Below, in pieces: positions 1 through 8,744 of a stretch of DNA of 64,000 nucleotides; positions within the stretch are counted from its first letter, which is position 1; each line of letters opens with the position of its first letter. Made by a program: the position numbers and the translations under genes. The notes below the pieces were generated by a model, which saw only the letters and a list, made by a program, of their open reading frames with translations, made no database searches and had not been told where the DNA came from. The DNA comes from Penelope pileata. Lineage: Eukaryota; Chordata; Aves; Galliformes; Cracidae. The stretch is taken from positions 263,719-327,718 of the forward strand of contig WBMW01002274.1 in NCBI GenBank assembly GCA_013396635.1. Direction: 5' to 3'.

Positions 1-79
1 GGGCTGTGCCTGCTGTCCTTCCACCTGCCCGCCGTGGCCTTTTAGGGAAGACTCCCTCCATCTTAATGTAGTACTTTTG

Positions 80-85
80 ATTAAA
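80..85 (+). terminator. Candidate polyadenylation signal of an upstream gene
   Basis: ATTAAA, the commonest variant of AATAAA, lies in an AT-rich patch (61-100) that contrasts with the GC-rich DNA that follows. A plus-strand gene ending here would be GLOD4 if human 17p13.3 synteny holds. The first 45 bases are open in frame 1 and end in TAG, but I do not recognise the peptide, so no CDS is called. Confidence 0.3.
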
Positions 86-99
86 TACTTTTAATCGAA

Positions 100-231
100 C
101 AGAAATCCCCACGAAGGCCTCAGGCTGCCCGGGAGCCGCCACCTCCGTGCCGCAGGGGGGCGCTGTGTCACTGCGGCGCGGCGCGGGGGCCGCCTGCGCG
201 GCGTTGTCTGCCCGGCGCCGTGCGCGCCGCC
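100..231 (+). promoter_or_regulatory. GEMIN4: GEMIN4 promoter and 5' UTR region
   Basis: The sequence turns abruptly from AT-rich to GC- and CpG-rich at about 120 and stays so into the coding region, as in a CpG-island promoter without a TATA box. It ends in GCCGCC immediately before ATG-G, a near-ideal Kozak context. The transcription start cannot be placed from sequence alone. Confidence 0.5.
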
Positions 232-3200
232 ATGGAGCCGGGTGGGAGCGGGGCCGGCGCGGCGGGGCCGGGCCTCGGCCATGGGGCACCGCGTGCGCCC
301 TGGGGCGTGTGCGAGGAGACGGCCATCGTGCAGGGAGCCTTCCTGCTGGCCTCCAGGCTCCTCCGGCCGCGGTCGCTGCGGGAACTGCGCAAAAACGAGT
401 GGGCGCTGGTGGGGCCACCCATCACCGACGCGCTGAGGGAGATCGGCGCCCGCTGCCCCTCCCCGCAGCAGCACGGGCTGTGGAAGAAGGAGGCCGTGGC
501 CATCGTGTGGGCCAAGGTGCTGCTGCCTGCGCCTCCTGCTGCCTCGCTGGACCAGGAGTGGAAGGAGGATGCTTTCTTCTCTGTGGGCACCATGATCCCC
601 GAGGTGAACCGCACCGTGCTCCTGGAGCTGGTGAAGGCCCTCGCTGCTCCCCGGCTCTTTGTGCAGCTGCTGCTGGCGCTGCCCCATGGCGTGTGCTGGG
701 CCGAGCTGCAGCACGTGGTGCAGTACATCGCCAGCGAGACGTCCCCGTCAGATGTCACCTTCCTGCTGGACGTGTGGTGGGAGCTGGTGAGACACACAGA
801 AGACCCAGAGGACAGAACAGTCTCCGAATTCAGCTCCCTCGTGCGCCAGCATGGCTGTGAGCCCTCGCTGGACGACGGTCTGCAGCCCCCAAAGAGGTTC
901 AAGGGTGAGCCCAGCTCTCCGGACAGCTCTCCTGTGGCCACCAGCCTGCTCGGGGTCCTCATAGAGGGCTTACAGCAAACCTACAGCAGCATCACTGCGC
1001 CTCGTGTGAAGTGCTACGCCCTGGGCAACCTGGTGGAGCTGCTGGCTGTGTTCTCCGAGCTGCACGCAGAGGGCAGCCCCCTCCCTGTCACAGAGTACCT
1101 GGACAAGGTCAGCTCGGTGGTCGGCCTGTGGAGCAGTGACGCTGAATGCCGGCACCATCGCAGCGAGCTGGGTGAGAAGGTGAGGGAAGCTGAGAGGAGC
1201 ATGAGCTTCGCGTCCCTGGGCAAGCTGTCGCGTGAGGAACTCTTTGTTGGCTTGGGCTTTCTCTGCAGTTTGTTGCGTGCCTGGGGAGGGGAGCTGCAGG
1301 GCATCCTGAACAGCTCGGAGGATCTCTGCTATGAGAGCCATTGGCTCCTTGATGTTCTTCCCACCTTCAGGAAGAACCTGGTTTGCTTCTCTGAGGCTGG
1401 AGAGCTGAGTAAGGAGGAGACACATGTAGCATCAGCACTGGCACAGACCATCAGTGACTTTCTCAAGGAGATCAGCACCAGCCAGAAGAGCAAGGATTTG
1501 GACACCAGCCTCGCTTCTTCAGTTGCCATGACAATCATTGAGCACCGGCTGCACCGGCACATGGAGGTGTGCTCCATTTTTGCTTCTGAAAAGACCTGGG
1601 CATTTTCAAAGGACTGGGTTAACTGCCTCGTGAAAAACCAAGCTCTTTTCCAGAAACCAGAGCTAGTTTTGAAATTGCTGGAGACTCTGGTGGACTTTGC
1701 CACATCCCACCAAGACAGGGAGGCCCAGGAGATGCAGATGCAAGTGACCAAAGCCATCGTGGAGTGTTACAGCGAGCTTTCATTAACAGACAAAAACAAA
1801 GTGATCTTGGGCGTCCTGGAGACTTGGGGTGGGCCAGGGCTGTCCCTGAACTTGCAGGGTGTCATGGGAGGGTTCCAGGAGGACCTCAATGTGACTTTCA
1901 ACCAGATCACCAAGAGTGTGTCTGATGAAGGCCTTACCAGGGCTGTGGCTGCTGTGGCCAGGCTTGCTCTGCTGCACCCTGAAGCTACTGTGAAGCAGGT
2001 TTGTAGTCTCGCTGTAGTCAACCTAGGAGCACACCAGTTCCTGGCGCAAATCCTCTGCTCCTTCCCAGCACTGAGCATCCTGGAGGCACACAGTGACCCG
2101 GGCAGGCCACGCAGCATGGTGGTGCGGTGCTTGAAGGAGGCAGCATGGGAGAAGCTTTCCTCTGCAAGGGAGGAGGAGCAGTTTCTTGAGTTTTTGGCCT
2201 TTCTCATGCAGCCAAGTTCGGCTGCCCCGCTTGTGACACCTGCAGAGGTGACCAAAGCTTTTGTCCTTCCCTACATGAAATCAGACTGTGCTCAAATTGA
2301 GCTGAGCCTACAGATCCTCAGTAAAGTTTTGGGGATACAGTCCTACCCAGAAGAGCACTGGATCAAGTCCTGCCACCCATTCCCACTTCTCCTCAGCCTC
2401 TGCAAGCTTCTGGATGGCTACACAAAGTACTGGCACCAGCCCAGGGAGCAGCTCTTCCCATCCCTGGAGACCAAGGACCTGGTGCTGAACGTCCTTGGCC
2501 AGCTCTGTGAGGTGGTAGGTCCAGAAGTCGCTCCCTCCCCAGAGGTGTGGGTCCAGTCGCTGGCCTGGCTTCACAGGAAGGTGGCATCACTGGACTGGAC
2601 CATCGGTCTCCGTCTGAAGAAGTTTTACGGAGAACACTTCAAGAATGAGGTCCCAGCAACGCTCTTCGAGGTCTGCAAGCTCCCTGAAGACGAGTGGACG
2701 TCCCAGCCTTTGCCAGCCTACGGGCCAGGCAGCGGACTGCTGGCATGGATGGAGTGCTGCTGCGTGTCCACCGAGCTCAGCCAGACAATGCTGACGCTCC
2801 TCGCGGTCAACGTGGACAACCCTGAGGAAGTGAATCTCTTCAGCAAAGGCTTCCTGGTGGCCCTCATACAGGTCCTCCCTTGGTGCAGCCACAGCGAATG
2901 GAAGAGGCTCGTGCACGTGGTCACAAACCTGCTGGAGAGGCAAGTGTTGCATGTGCCGTACACGCTGGAGTACGTGCAGTACATGCCCCTGCTCAACCTC
3001 CGGCCGTTTGCCTGCTGCCTCCAGCTCTCCGTGCTCTTCCTGCGGGGCTTCCAGCTCCTCTGCAGCTCCAGCTGCTCCACCTGGTTGTCGCCACAGGCTT
3101 GGCTCCACGTGGTCCAGCTGTACTGCAGCAGCCTCACAGAGCTGCTGAGCTCTGTCAAGAGCACCCCGCAGCCTTCCCCCTTACACCCTGCTGCAGACAG

Positions 3201-3483
3201 GAGCCTGGTGGAGGAGGCATCCTTTGTGTGCATCCAGGTGTTCTGCCACCTCCTGCACGTGGCTGCCATGCTGCCACCAGACAGCGGGGGCAGCGAGCCG
3301 CTGCTGGTGGTGGCCTTGGAGGTCCTCTCTCAATACGAGGCGTTCAGCTCCGCCGACACGTCCCCCAGCAACGTGCTGCGGAGAGCCAACGAGAGGCACT
3401 TCCTGGAGTCCATCACGGACAACATCAGCGACACGGCGCTGCGCAGCCCCCTCCTGCACAAGCTCAGCAAGCTGGGTGCTTAG
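232..3483 (+). CDS. GEMIN4: Gem-associated protein 4 (SMN complex subunit)
   Basis: Gemin4 is a subunit of the SMN complex, which assembles Sm rings on snRNAs in the cytoplasm and concentrates in nuclear gems; it contacts Gemin3 and Gemin8. The 1083-residue frame aligns along its whole length with human Gemin4 (1058 aa). Shared stretches include VCEE near the N-terminus, FASEK-WAFS, GFQEDLN-TFNQ, CSLAVVNLG, EDEWTSQ (around 819-825), GLLAWMECCCVS and LFSKGFLVAL. The protein is all-helical, rich in Leu and Cys, with no catalytic motif. A basic PPKRFK cluster (219-224) sits where human Gemin4 has its nuclear-localisation-like PPKRLR. The N-terminus carries about 20 extra Gly/Ala/Pro residues, which GC-rich DNA encodes. 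I chose the ATG at 232 for its Kozak match; the in-frame GTG at 220 is not a plausible start. The coding region has no intron here. TLCD3A converges on it from the opposite strand. Confidence 0.97.
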   Translation: MEPGGSGAGAAGPGLGHGAPRAPWGVCEETAIVQGAFLLASRLLRPRSLRELRKNEWALVGPPITDALREIGARCPSPQQHGLWKKEAVAIVWAKVLLPAPPAASLDQEWKEDAFFSVGTMIPEVNRTVLLELVKALAAPRLFVQLLLALPHGVCWAELQHVVQYIASETSPSDVTFLLDVWWELVRHTEDPEDRTVSEFSSLVRQHGCEPSLDDGLQPPKRFKGEPSSPDSSPVATSLLGVLIEGLQQTYSSITAPRVKCYALGNLVELLAVFSELHAEGSPLPVTEYLDKVSSVVGLWSSDAECRHHRSELGEKVREAERSMSFASLGKLSREELFVGLGFLCSLLRAWGGELQGILNSSEDLCYESHWLLDVLPTFRKNLVCFSEAGELSKEETHVASALAQTISDFLKEISTSQKSKDLDTSLASSVAMTIIEHRLHRHMEVCSIFASEKTWAFSKDWVNCLVKNQALFQKPELVLKLLETLVDFATSHQDREAQEMQMQVTKAIVECYSELSLTDKNKVILGVLETWGGPGLSLNLQGVMGGFQEDLNVTFNQITKSVSDEGLTRAVAAVARLALLHPEATVKQVCSLAVVNLGAHQFLAQILCSFPALSILEAHSDPGRPRSMVVRCLKEAAWEKLSSAREEEQFLEFLAFLMQPSSAAPLVTPAEVTKAFVLPYMKSDCAQIELSLQILSKVLGIQSYPEEHWIKSCHPFPLLLSLCKLLDGYTKYWHQPREQLFPSLETKDLVLNVLGQLCEVVGPEVAPSPEVWVQSLAWLHRKVASLDWTIGLRLKKFYGEHFKNEVPATLFEVCKLPEDEWTSQPLPAYGPGSGLLAWMECCCVSTELSQTMLTLLAVNVDNPEEVNLFSKGFLVALIQVLPWCSHSEWKRLVHVVTNLLERQVLHVPYTLEYVQYMPLLNLRPFACCLQLSVLFLRGFQLLCSSSCSTWLSPQAWLHVVQLYCSSLTELLSSVKSTPQPSPLHPAADRSLVEEASFVCIQVFCHLLHVAAMLPPDSGGSEPLLVVALEVLSQYEAFSSADTSPSNVLRRANERHFLESITDNISDTALRSPLLHKLSKLGA

Positions 3484-3562
3484 CAGCCCAGGGCGGCCCC
3501 GGGAGCTCAAGAGAGCATCGACCCTGCTGCAGGGGACCAGTGTGGAAAGCTGTAAGACCTCT

Positions 3563-3568
3563 AATAAA
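3563..3568 (+). terminator. GEMIN4: GEMIN4 polyadenylation signal
   Basis: AATAAA lies 80 bases after the stop codon and is followed within about 40 bases by T-rich and TGTGTT sequence, as expected downstream of a cleavage site. The 3' UTR would be only about 100 bases long. Confidence 0.75.
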
Positions 3569-3589
3569 CCTCATCTATTTTTCTCTATT

Positions 3590-4010
3590 GAACGTATTTC
3601 TCCATGCTGTGTTCTCTCCTAACCTGACCTGTTAAGATGGCCGAGAACAGCCTTTTTTTTTTTTTTTTCCCAGTGTAAACAGCTGTGGACACAACTGTTG
3701 CTGTAGCAAGCTGCCAGTCCCGTGGCTCCAGCCTTGCCCATCAGCACTCTGGAGTTGTAATGAACCCTCAAAAAGCCTCTGGCAGCAGGGAAACCATTTC
3801 CTTCCGGCTGCCCTCTCCTCCCCGGGGCCAGGCTGCTGTGTGTGCCACGTGCTGCTGGAGGCAGTGAGGCTCTGCAGGATGGGCAGGAACCTCTGGCACC
3901 AGGTGTGGGCTGCTGCCTGGGGTGGGTGCGTGGCACTAACCTGCTGCCTGAGTGCCTCCCCACCCAGAAACACGGCACGTGGCAGAGAGGCATCCGGTGG
4001 TGTGACTCAG
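3590..4010. other. Gap between convergent GEMIN4 and TLCD3A
   Basis: About 400 bases separate the predicted 3' ends of the two genes. The only notable element is a run of 17 T at about 3652-3668. A second long T run lies at about 4091-4108, inside the predicted TLCD3A 3' UTR. I see no gene here. Confidence 0.5.
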
Positions 4011-5661
4011 GGAAGAAGTCTTTATTGGTCTCTTCTGATAGGTGCAGTAGTAAATAGGGCAGTGTTAGTGCAAACAGATGCCTCAGTGGCTTTTTTTTTT
4101 TTTTTTTTGACTTTACATAAGGCAAGTTATTTGTAATAAAAACGGCAATACACAAATATTTGTAATAGGTAGCAAGCGGGCTGTAACATCAGCTGCTCTC
4201 CACAGTTCGTGTAACGGTAGTGTTTGTGCAATAACTGACTGCGTGCTGGAAGAGGCCCTTGCTTTTACTCTTTCCAGCCTGGACAGCCAGGGCTGGGACA
4301 AGATCTGACACCCACAAGAAATGGGTCTCCCAGTTTAGGCCCCTTCCATCCTTTTTAGCTTTCAGACAGAACGAAAGGCACAAAGTGGCCGCTGCTCTCA
4401 GCTCCTGGTGCAGCTGGCTGCCTTGGAGCAGAGGGACCCCAGGCTGGTGCAGGAGGCGGCAGGGAGGAGCTGGCTGCTCGGTTTTATGCTGTGTCCAGGG
4501 AAAGGAGGGCTGCTCTCTGGTAAGTACATGCCCGCTAGGCTTGTTCATCACACCCTGCAGCCATGGTGCAAGGTGAGCAGAGAAGCTCAACTGGCCAAGG
4601 ACGCAGCTCAGCACCCTGCTCTGGTGTTGCTGGTTCCTCTCGCACCAACAGCTCCTTCCCTGCCAGCTGCTGGCAGGCCTCCCTTTGTGGGGGATTGGGA
4701 TGGGGCAGGAGGGATGGACCCTACACCCAGAGCTCAGGCTGGACTGGCACCCAGAGGGTGCTGCTGGTGTCAGCTGGAGGGAGAACAGGCAAGGCAACGC
4801 CAGGTGGGCTTCCAGTCATCTGATGGGGGCAGTGGGGCAGACACAGGCATCCTGTGTGACTGCAGCAAGGCAAGGGGGTTGAAACCAGCATCCCCTGCCA
4901 ACAAGGGGCTCTGTGTTGGTGAGATGGGGACCTTGCAGCCTCCTGGCCTTGTCCTGCCCTTCAGCGATGGCTCTGCCCTGCCTGCCTTGCTGTGACACGG
5001 TGCAACCACCCTTGGATCACCAGAGCCCACCCCAGCCCTGGGCTGTCAGCTGCAGACATCAGACAGTTCTCCTGAATGTCCCCTTGGGGATCAGTGCCAG
5101 GCCACCTTGAGCCCAGCAGCAGCAGCGAGGTGGGGGGAGGCCAGAGGCTGAACACAGCCATAAAGGTGACGTCAGTGGGATTGGGAAGGGGCTCTGCAGA
5201 ACCACACCGCAGCCCTGGGGCCTGGGTCTGCTCCCCTTGGAGGCTGTGAGCTGGAAGAGCGGAGCTGAGCAGCAGCAGGGCCAGCACGTGGCTCCCACAT
5301 CCCCAGCGCTGCTGCTCGGGGCTGGGTGCGCTCCAGCAGCGCCCACACGGCTGCATCCGCTGCTCTGCGCTACGCCTTGCTTGGTGCTGGCGTCGGTCCT
5401 GAAAGATGGGGGATTTGGAGCAATCCCCCTTCTAGTTCCCCTAGAAGGAATGCTGTGCTTACAGGCAGACCTCCTCCCTGCTGGCTGCAGGAGCAGCGTG
5501 GGAGGAACGTCCACCCCCTGGCTGAGCCCAGCCCTGCTTCCAGCTGAAAGCAGCCCGGTGGCGTCGATGCTGCTGTGGTCCCTGCAGCGCTGGCCTTGCA
5601 GAAGAGTTGGGTTGGAGGGGGGGGGAGCGACCCTTCTCCAGCCCCTGCGTTCCCCCAGCCA
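4010..5661 (-). other. TLCD3A: TLCD3A 3' UTR (predicted)
   Basis: This is the stretch between the TLCD3A stop codon and the candidate minus-strand AATAAA. It is GC-rich with scattered short ORFs that show no recognisable protein. It includes the T run at about 4091-4108, which would be an internal A tract in the mRNA. Confidence 0.45.
4021..4026 (-). terminator. TLCD3A: Candidate TLCD3A polyadenylation signal
   Basis: TTTATT on the plus strand is AATAAA on the minus strand. It is the first such hexamer I find downstream of the TLCD3A stop codon and implies a 3' UTR of about 1.65 kb. The plus-strand AATAAA at 4135-4140 is oriented the wrong way for this gene. Confidence 0.5.
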
Positions 5662-5931
5662 TTACCTGCTCTTGTCAGCAGGTGAGCTGCCGTAGAGCCG
5701 GGCGGCTTTGCGGCAGATGAGGGTGAACCAGTAGAGCTGCGGGGCGATGAGGGAGGCGTTGGCGATGTTGCAGTGCAGGGGGATGCGGAAAGGCACCATG
5801 TAAACGGGGATCCCCACCTGCCTGCCGTAGGCCGCGTACATGAAGGGGAAGAGGAGAATACGGCAGAGGAAGAACGTCACCAGGATGAGGATCCCGTTGA
5901 CCTTGTGCAGGAGCGTGTCCTGCATCTGGAG
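5662..5931 (-). CDS. TLCD3A: TLCD3A exon 5 (residues 173-261 and stop)
   Basis: The acceptor is TTCCCCAG|CTCCAG. It encodes the last membrane segments and a short polar tail (GSSPADKSR). The stop reads AGG TAA TGG, so it overlaps a usable-looking 5' splice site (AG|GTAATGG); an alternative 3' end spliced from here is possible. Confidence 0.9.
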   Translation of the reverse strand, partial: LQMQDTLLHKVNGILILVTFFLCRILLFPFMYAAYGRQVGIPVYMVPFRIPLHCNIANASLIAPQLYWFTLICRKAARLYGSSPADKSR

Positions 5932-8744
5932 CTGGGGAAGGAAGAAGGTGAGGGCAGGTGAGTGCCAGCAGGGATCCATCCACCCACCCCAAGGCTCAGC
6001 AGAGCAGCTGAGATGGGCCCCGTATCCCCCCTCGCGTTACCTGCATGAGGATTTTGCCCAGAGACACAAAAGGAGTGCTCAGCTCTGCTGTGAAGATGCA
6101 GCCCACGAAGAAATCCCCCAGCTCTCCCCTGAAGTGCTGCAAATGAAGACGTCAATGAGCGTGGGGCCCTCCCCACTGGGGCACGTTTTGTACCTGGGCT
6201 CTGCTCCCAGCCCCTGCTGCTTTAAGGGAGGTGGCTGGGAGCTGACACCCAGCATCCCCAAAGCTGCTGGCAGGCAGAGATGCTTTGCCAGACTCAACTG
6301 CAAGGGTGTCGCCAGCCAAGGAACGGGCAGAGCTCCAACACGCACAGCTTGAGGAAAGCTCCCTCCTGGCCGCTGTGAGTATTTGGTTTCAGCTGCTGTC
6401 AGTGCCTTGCCCTGGGGCAGGAACAGCTGGAGGAGCTGTGGCTGGTGCCATGGGCTCACTGGGGGAGGGAAGGACGTGCCACAATGCAGTCATCAGCGGT
6501 GACACCCAGGGAACCCAATTTTGGGGACAGCCACCTGAAAGGGGACAGCCCCCAACCCACTCACTGCTGGGTTGCCAATGGTCTGGGTCCACAACATCCA
6601 CGCCCAGCCCTTACCTGGGTGATGGGGGTGAGCACGATGAGGATGAAGAGGTGGTGGGTCACCATCAGCCGCTCCCGCAGGACGAAGCTCTGCACGCTGG
6701 CCAGCGAGTGCTTCTTCTCTGCTACACCCTTCTCTCGGCTCTTGTGCCAGTGGCAGAGGTACATGACGTAGATGTCGTAGGTCATGTAGGGAACCAGGAC
6801 CCAGACATATTCCACAGCCAGCCAGTGCCTGCGGGGGGGACAGCACAGAGGTGGAGCAGTGGCCCTGGGCACAGCTGGAAGGCCCATGTGCTCAGCATCA
6901 GTGCGCTGAGTGGGTGCCCAGCACCCGAATTTATCAATGGGATGGGTGGGTGCCCAGCGCCTGAACTTATCTGGGTGAGGACCACCATCCTGGAGAAAAG
7001 CTACATGGGGCAAGGGGAGCATGACAGAGTGTTGAGTGGTTCCTGAACGCAGCCAGTGAGCGGGGCACAGCTGCGTTTATCAGTTTGGTGCCTTTCAGTG
7101 CCTGCTGGAGCCCTACAATCAGCCTTGCGTCAGGCAGGAAAGCCGCAGCGCAAACAGCGCGAGGGCGAGGGGCAGCAGCAGCTGCAGGCAGGTGTGTGCT
7201 GGGAGCGTGGCACCACCCGCAGCAGCTCTGCAGCCCGTCAGCCTCTGCCCCACGCCCTCGGCCAGCCAGAGCCGATGACAGAACAACACCGAGTTAATGA
7301 GGGATGCCAGGAGAGCGCAGTCCAAAGTGTGTAACAGAGGCAATATATCCCTGGGAGGCGTTAGTCTGTTGGGAAATAACTGCAGGCAGATGCCTGTTCC
7401 CAAGGAATGTCGGAATCCCGGTTGCACAATGCTGTAACCCCTGCTCTGCGGGGAGCTGGGATGCCTCAAAGGGCACCGAGATGGGGCTGGGAGGGAGCAC
7501 TGCTGCTGTTACTGCAGAAACGTAGCTCGGGGCCCAGCGAGTTCCTGCCCCGCTGCCATCTCAGAGCAGCTCCTGGCACTCCCAGCAATACCCGAGACGC
7601 AGAGCAGGGGGTGCTTGTAGCAACCACTCAGGGCTTCACAGGGCAGTGCCAGCAATGTGGCTGCTGGCTGCCAGGCTAAGCAGAGGGGCAGGGTGTCCCG
7701 CTGCCTTTGGGATGCTTCCGGGCTCCCCGTGCTGCTGTCACTCTCCGGGCCCTTCCCCGCTGAGCGTGGAGCTGCAGCTCCTCCAGATTCAAAGGGAACG
7801 TGGGGCTCTGGCCGTGCTCCCGCACAGAGCCGCTGGCTGGCAGAGCAGCCGGGCTGGGGGTTTCCATCTGACCTCCCCCGGGGGCAGATTAAAAACCTTT
7901 CATAGAGCACAGACGTGACTCACTGGGTTTCCTGCTTTAAGTGAGGCCGAGCCCTACAGCTCCCGCTGCCTGCAGCGGGATGGGACCCTGCACATCTGGG
8001 GGTCAGGAGGGACCCCAAACATCTGGGGGTCAGCGGGGACATCTGTGTCCCCAACCCAGGCGCAGTGCTCCTGCTTCTGTGCCCACAGCATGAGGATGCT
8101 CCAACGGGTGAGCCCAGCACGTAGTTTCTAAGAATTTTGTGTTGCTATCAATCTCTACACAGATCAAATCTGTGATATGACAGCCTGATACCACCCCGAC
8201 GTGGTGACATCCTTCCCACCCCCAGCCCTCCCCACTGCTCTGGGTGGCAGCCTCTGTCCCCAGCAGGAGCAGGGGACACCGATCGCGGTGCCATCGTGCA
8301 GGAAGCAGGAGCTGCACCCCAAAGCCCATTTTCACCGGATCTGCCCGACCCACGGGGACGGAGATGCCACGCTCCGCTTCCTGCACGGCCCCGTTACCCC
8401 TTGGGAGCACTTTCTATGGGATTCTGCTGAGCCCGAAGGGGAGGAAGGGCCCCCGTTACCTGTCGTGCACCACATCCTCGCAGCTAAGCACCACGGTCAG
8501 CCCCGACGCCGTGGCCATCGCTGCCTGCACCGCCGACACCACCCTGGGGGGCAGCAACAGGAACCGGGTCAGGGCCGCTCCGCCCCGCCGGGCCCCACCT
8601 CCCCGCCGCCCCCGGCCCGTACCTGCCGCTCAGGAGGACGCGCTCCTTGACGCTCCATGCCGGCGCGGCCCAGCGCAGCGCCCGCACGCAGAGCGCGAAC
8701 AGCCCCGGGAAGAAGGCGGAGGCGAGGGCCAGCGTCCGCCACAT
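5662..8744 (-). CDS. TLCD3A: TLC domain-containing protein 3A (five exons)
   Basis: TLCD3A (FAM57A, CT120) is a multi-pass membrane protein of the TRAM-LAG1-CLN8 family. Its biochemical role is not settled; its relative TLCD3B has been linked to ceramide metabolism. Coding exons on the minus strand are 8744-8623, 8543-8460, 6828-6615, 6136-6041 and 5931-5662. They total 786 nt: 261 aa plus a TAA stop (human 257 aa). Phases agree at every junction and all introns are GT-AG. Conserved stretches include FFPGLFALC, HWLA-EYVW, LVPYM-YD, MYLC-W, RLM-THH, GDFFVGCIFTAELSTPFVSLG, KVNGIL, CRILLFPFMY-YGRQ and APQ-YWF-L-CRKA-RL. Hydrophobic segments span most of the protein, including an N-terminal one at residues 4-22. 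Synteny next to GEMIN4 and VPS53 favours TLCD3A over TLCD3B. It shares a bidirectional promoter with VPS53. Confidence 0.93.
6041..6136 (-). CDS. TLCD3A: TLCD3A exon 4 (residues 141-172)
   Basis: The acceptor is ATTTGCAG|CACTTC and the donor CAG|GTAACG. The 32 codons are the most conserved part of the protein (GDFFVGCIFTAELSTPFVSL). A second AG eight bases inside the exon would shift the frame and is not used. Confidence 0.92.
6615..6828 (-). CDS. TLCD3A: TLCD3A exon 3 (residues 69-140)
   Basis: The acceptor is CCGCAG|GCAC and the donor CAG|GTAAGG. It encodes HWLAVEYVWVLVPYMTYD, a Lys/Arg/Glu-rich loop (HKSREKGVAEKKH) and RLMVTHHLFILIVLTPITQ. The paired histidines lie in the conserved centre of the TLC domain. 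Confidence 0.92.
6911..6980. repeat. Two-copy 36-bp imperfect tandem repeat
   Basis: TGGGTGCCCAGC followed by a CGAATTTATC-like stretch begins at 6911 and again at 6947, with a few substitutions between copies. It lies within TLCD3A intron 2. Confidence 0.7.
7992..8033. repeat. Short direct repeat, 15 bp at 27-bp period
   Basis: ACATCTGGGGGTCAG occurs at 7992-8006 and 8019-8033, and ACATCTG starts a third partial copy at 8039. It lies within TLCD3A intron 2. Confidence 0.75.
8460..8543 (-). CDS. TLCD3A: TLCD3A exon 2 (residues 41-69)
   Basis: The acceptor is CCCCCCAG|G and the donor AG|GTAACG. It encodes VVSAVQAAMATASGLTVVL and then SCEDVVHD, matching human VSSVHAVLATGSGIVII-SCDDVI. This is the second hydrophobic segment. 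Confidence 0.88.
8623..8744 (-). CDS. TLCD3A: TLCD3A exon 1 (residues 1-41)
   Basis: This exon starts with ATG at 8744 and encodes MWRTLALASAFFPGLFALC and onward, a hydrophobic first segment followed by basic residues. The donor is AG|GTACGG. It ends two bases into an Arg codon. Confidence 0.9.

Larger units (their letters stand above)
6829..8459 (-). other. TLCD3A: TLCD3A intron 2
   Basis: This is the largest TLCD3A intron (1.6 kb). It is GC-rich and holds two short imperfect duplications, listed separately. Many short ORFs on both strands reflect base composition; none is recognisable. Confidence 0.7.

Noticed and set aside
220..231. GTG at 220 as an upstream GEMIN4 start adding four residues
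   Set aside because: GTG is not a normal vertebrate initiator, and the ATG at 232 has an ideal Kozak context.
168..962. Minus-strand open frame of 264 codons opposite GEMIN4
   Set aside because: It is a shadow of the GC-rich GEMIN4 coding strand; it has low-complexity Ser/Arg/Pro content and no recognisable domain. The same applies to the frame at 2587-3108.
2880..3635. Second-frame 251-codon ORF over the GEMIN4 3' half
   Set aside because: It overlaps a confidently assigned, conserved coding frame and has Pro/Ala/Arg-rich shadow composition.
3652..4108. T runs at about 3652 and 4091 as poly-A tails of minus-strand retrocopies
   Set aside because: No coding or SINE-like sequence precedes them on the minus strand and no target-site duplications are visible. 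One lies within the predicted TLCD3A 3' UTR.
4189..5695. Several 100-200-codon ORFs on both strands in the TLCD3A 3' UTR
   Set aside because: They lie in GC-rich noncoding sequence, overlap each other in different frames and match nothing I recognise.
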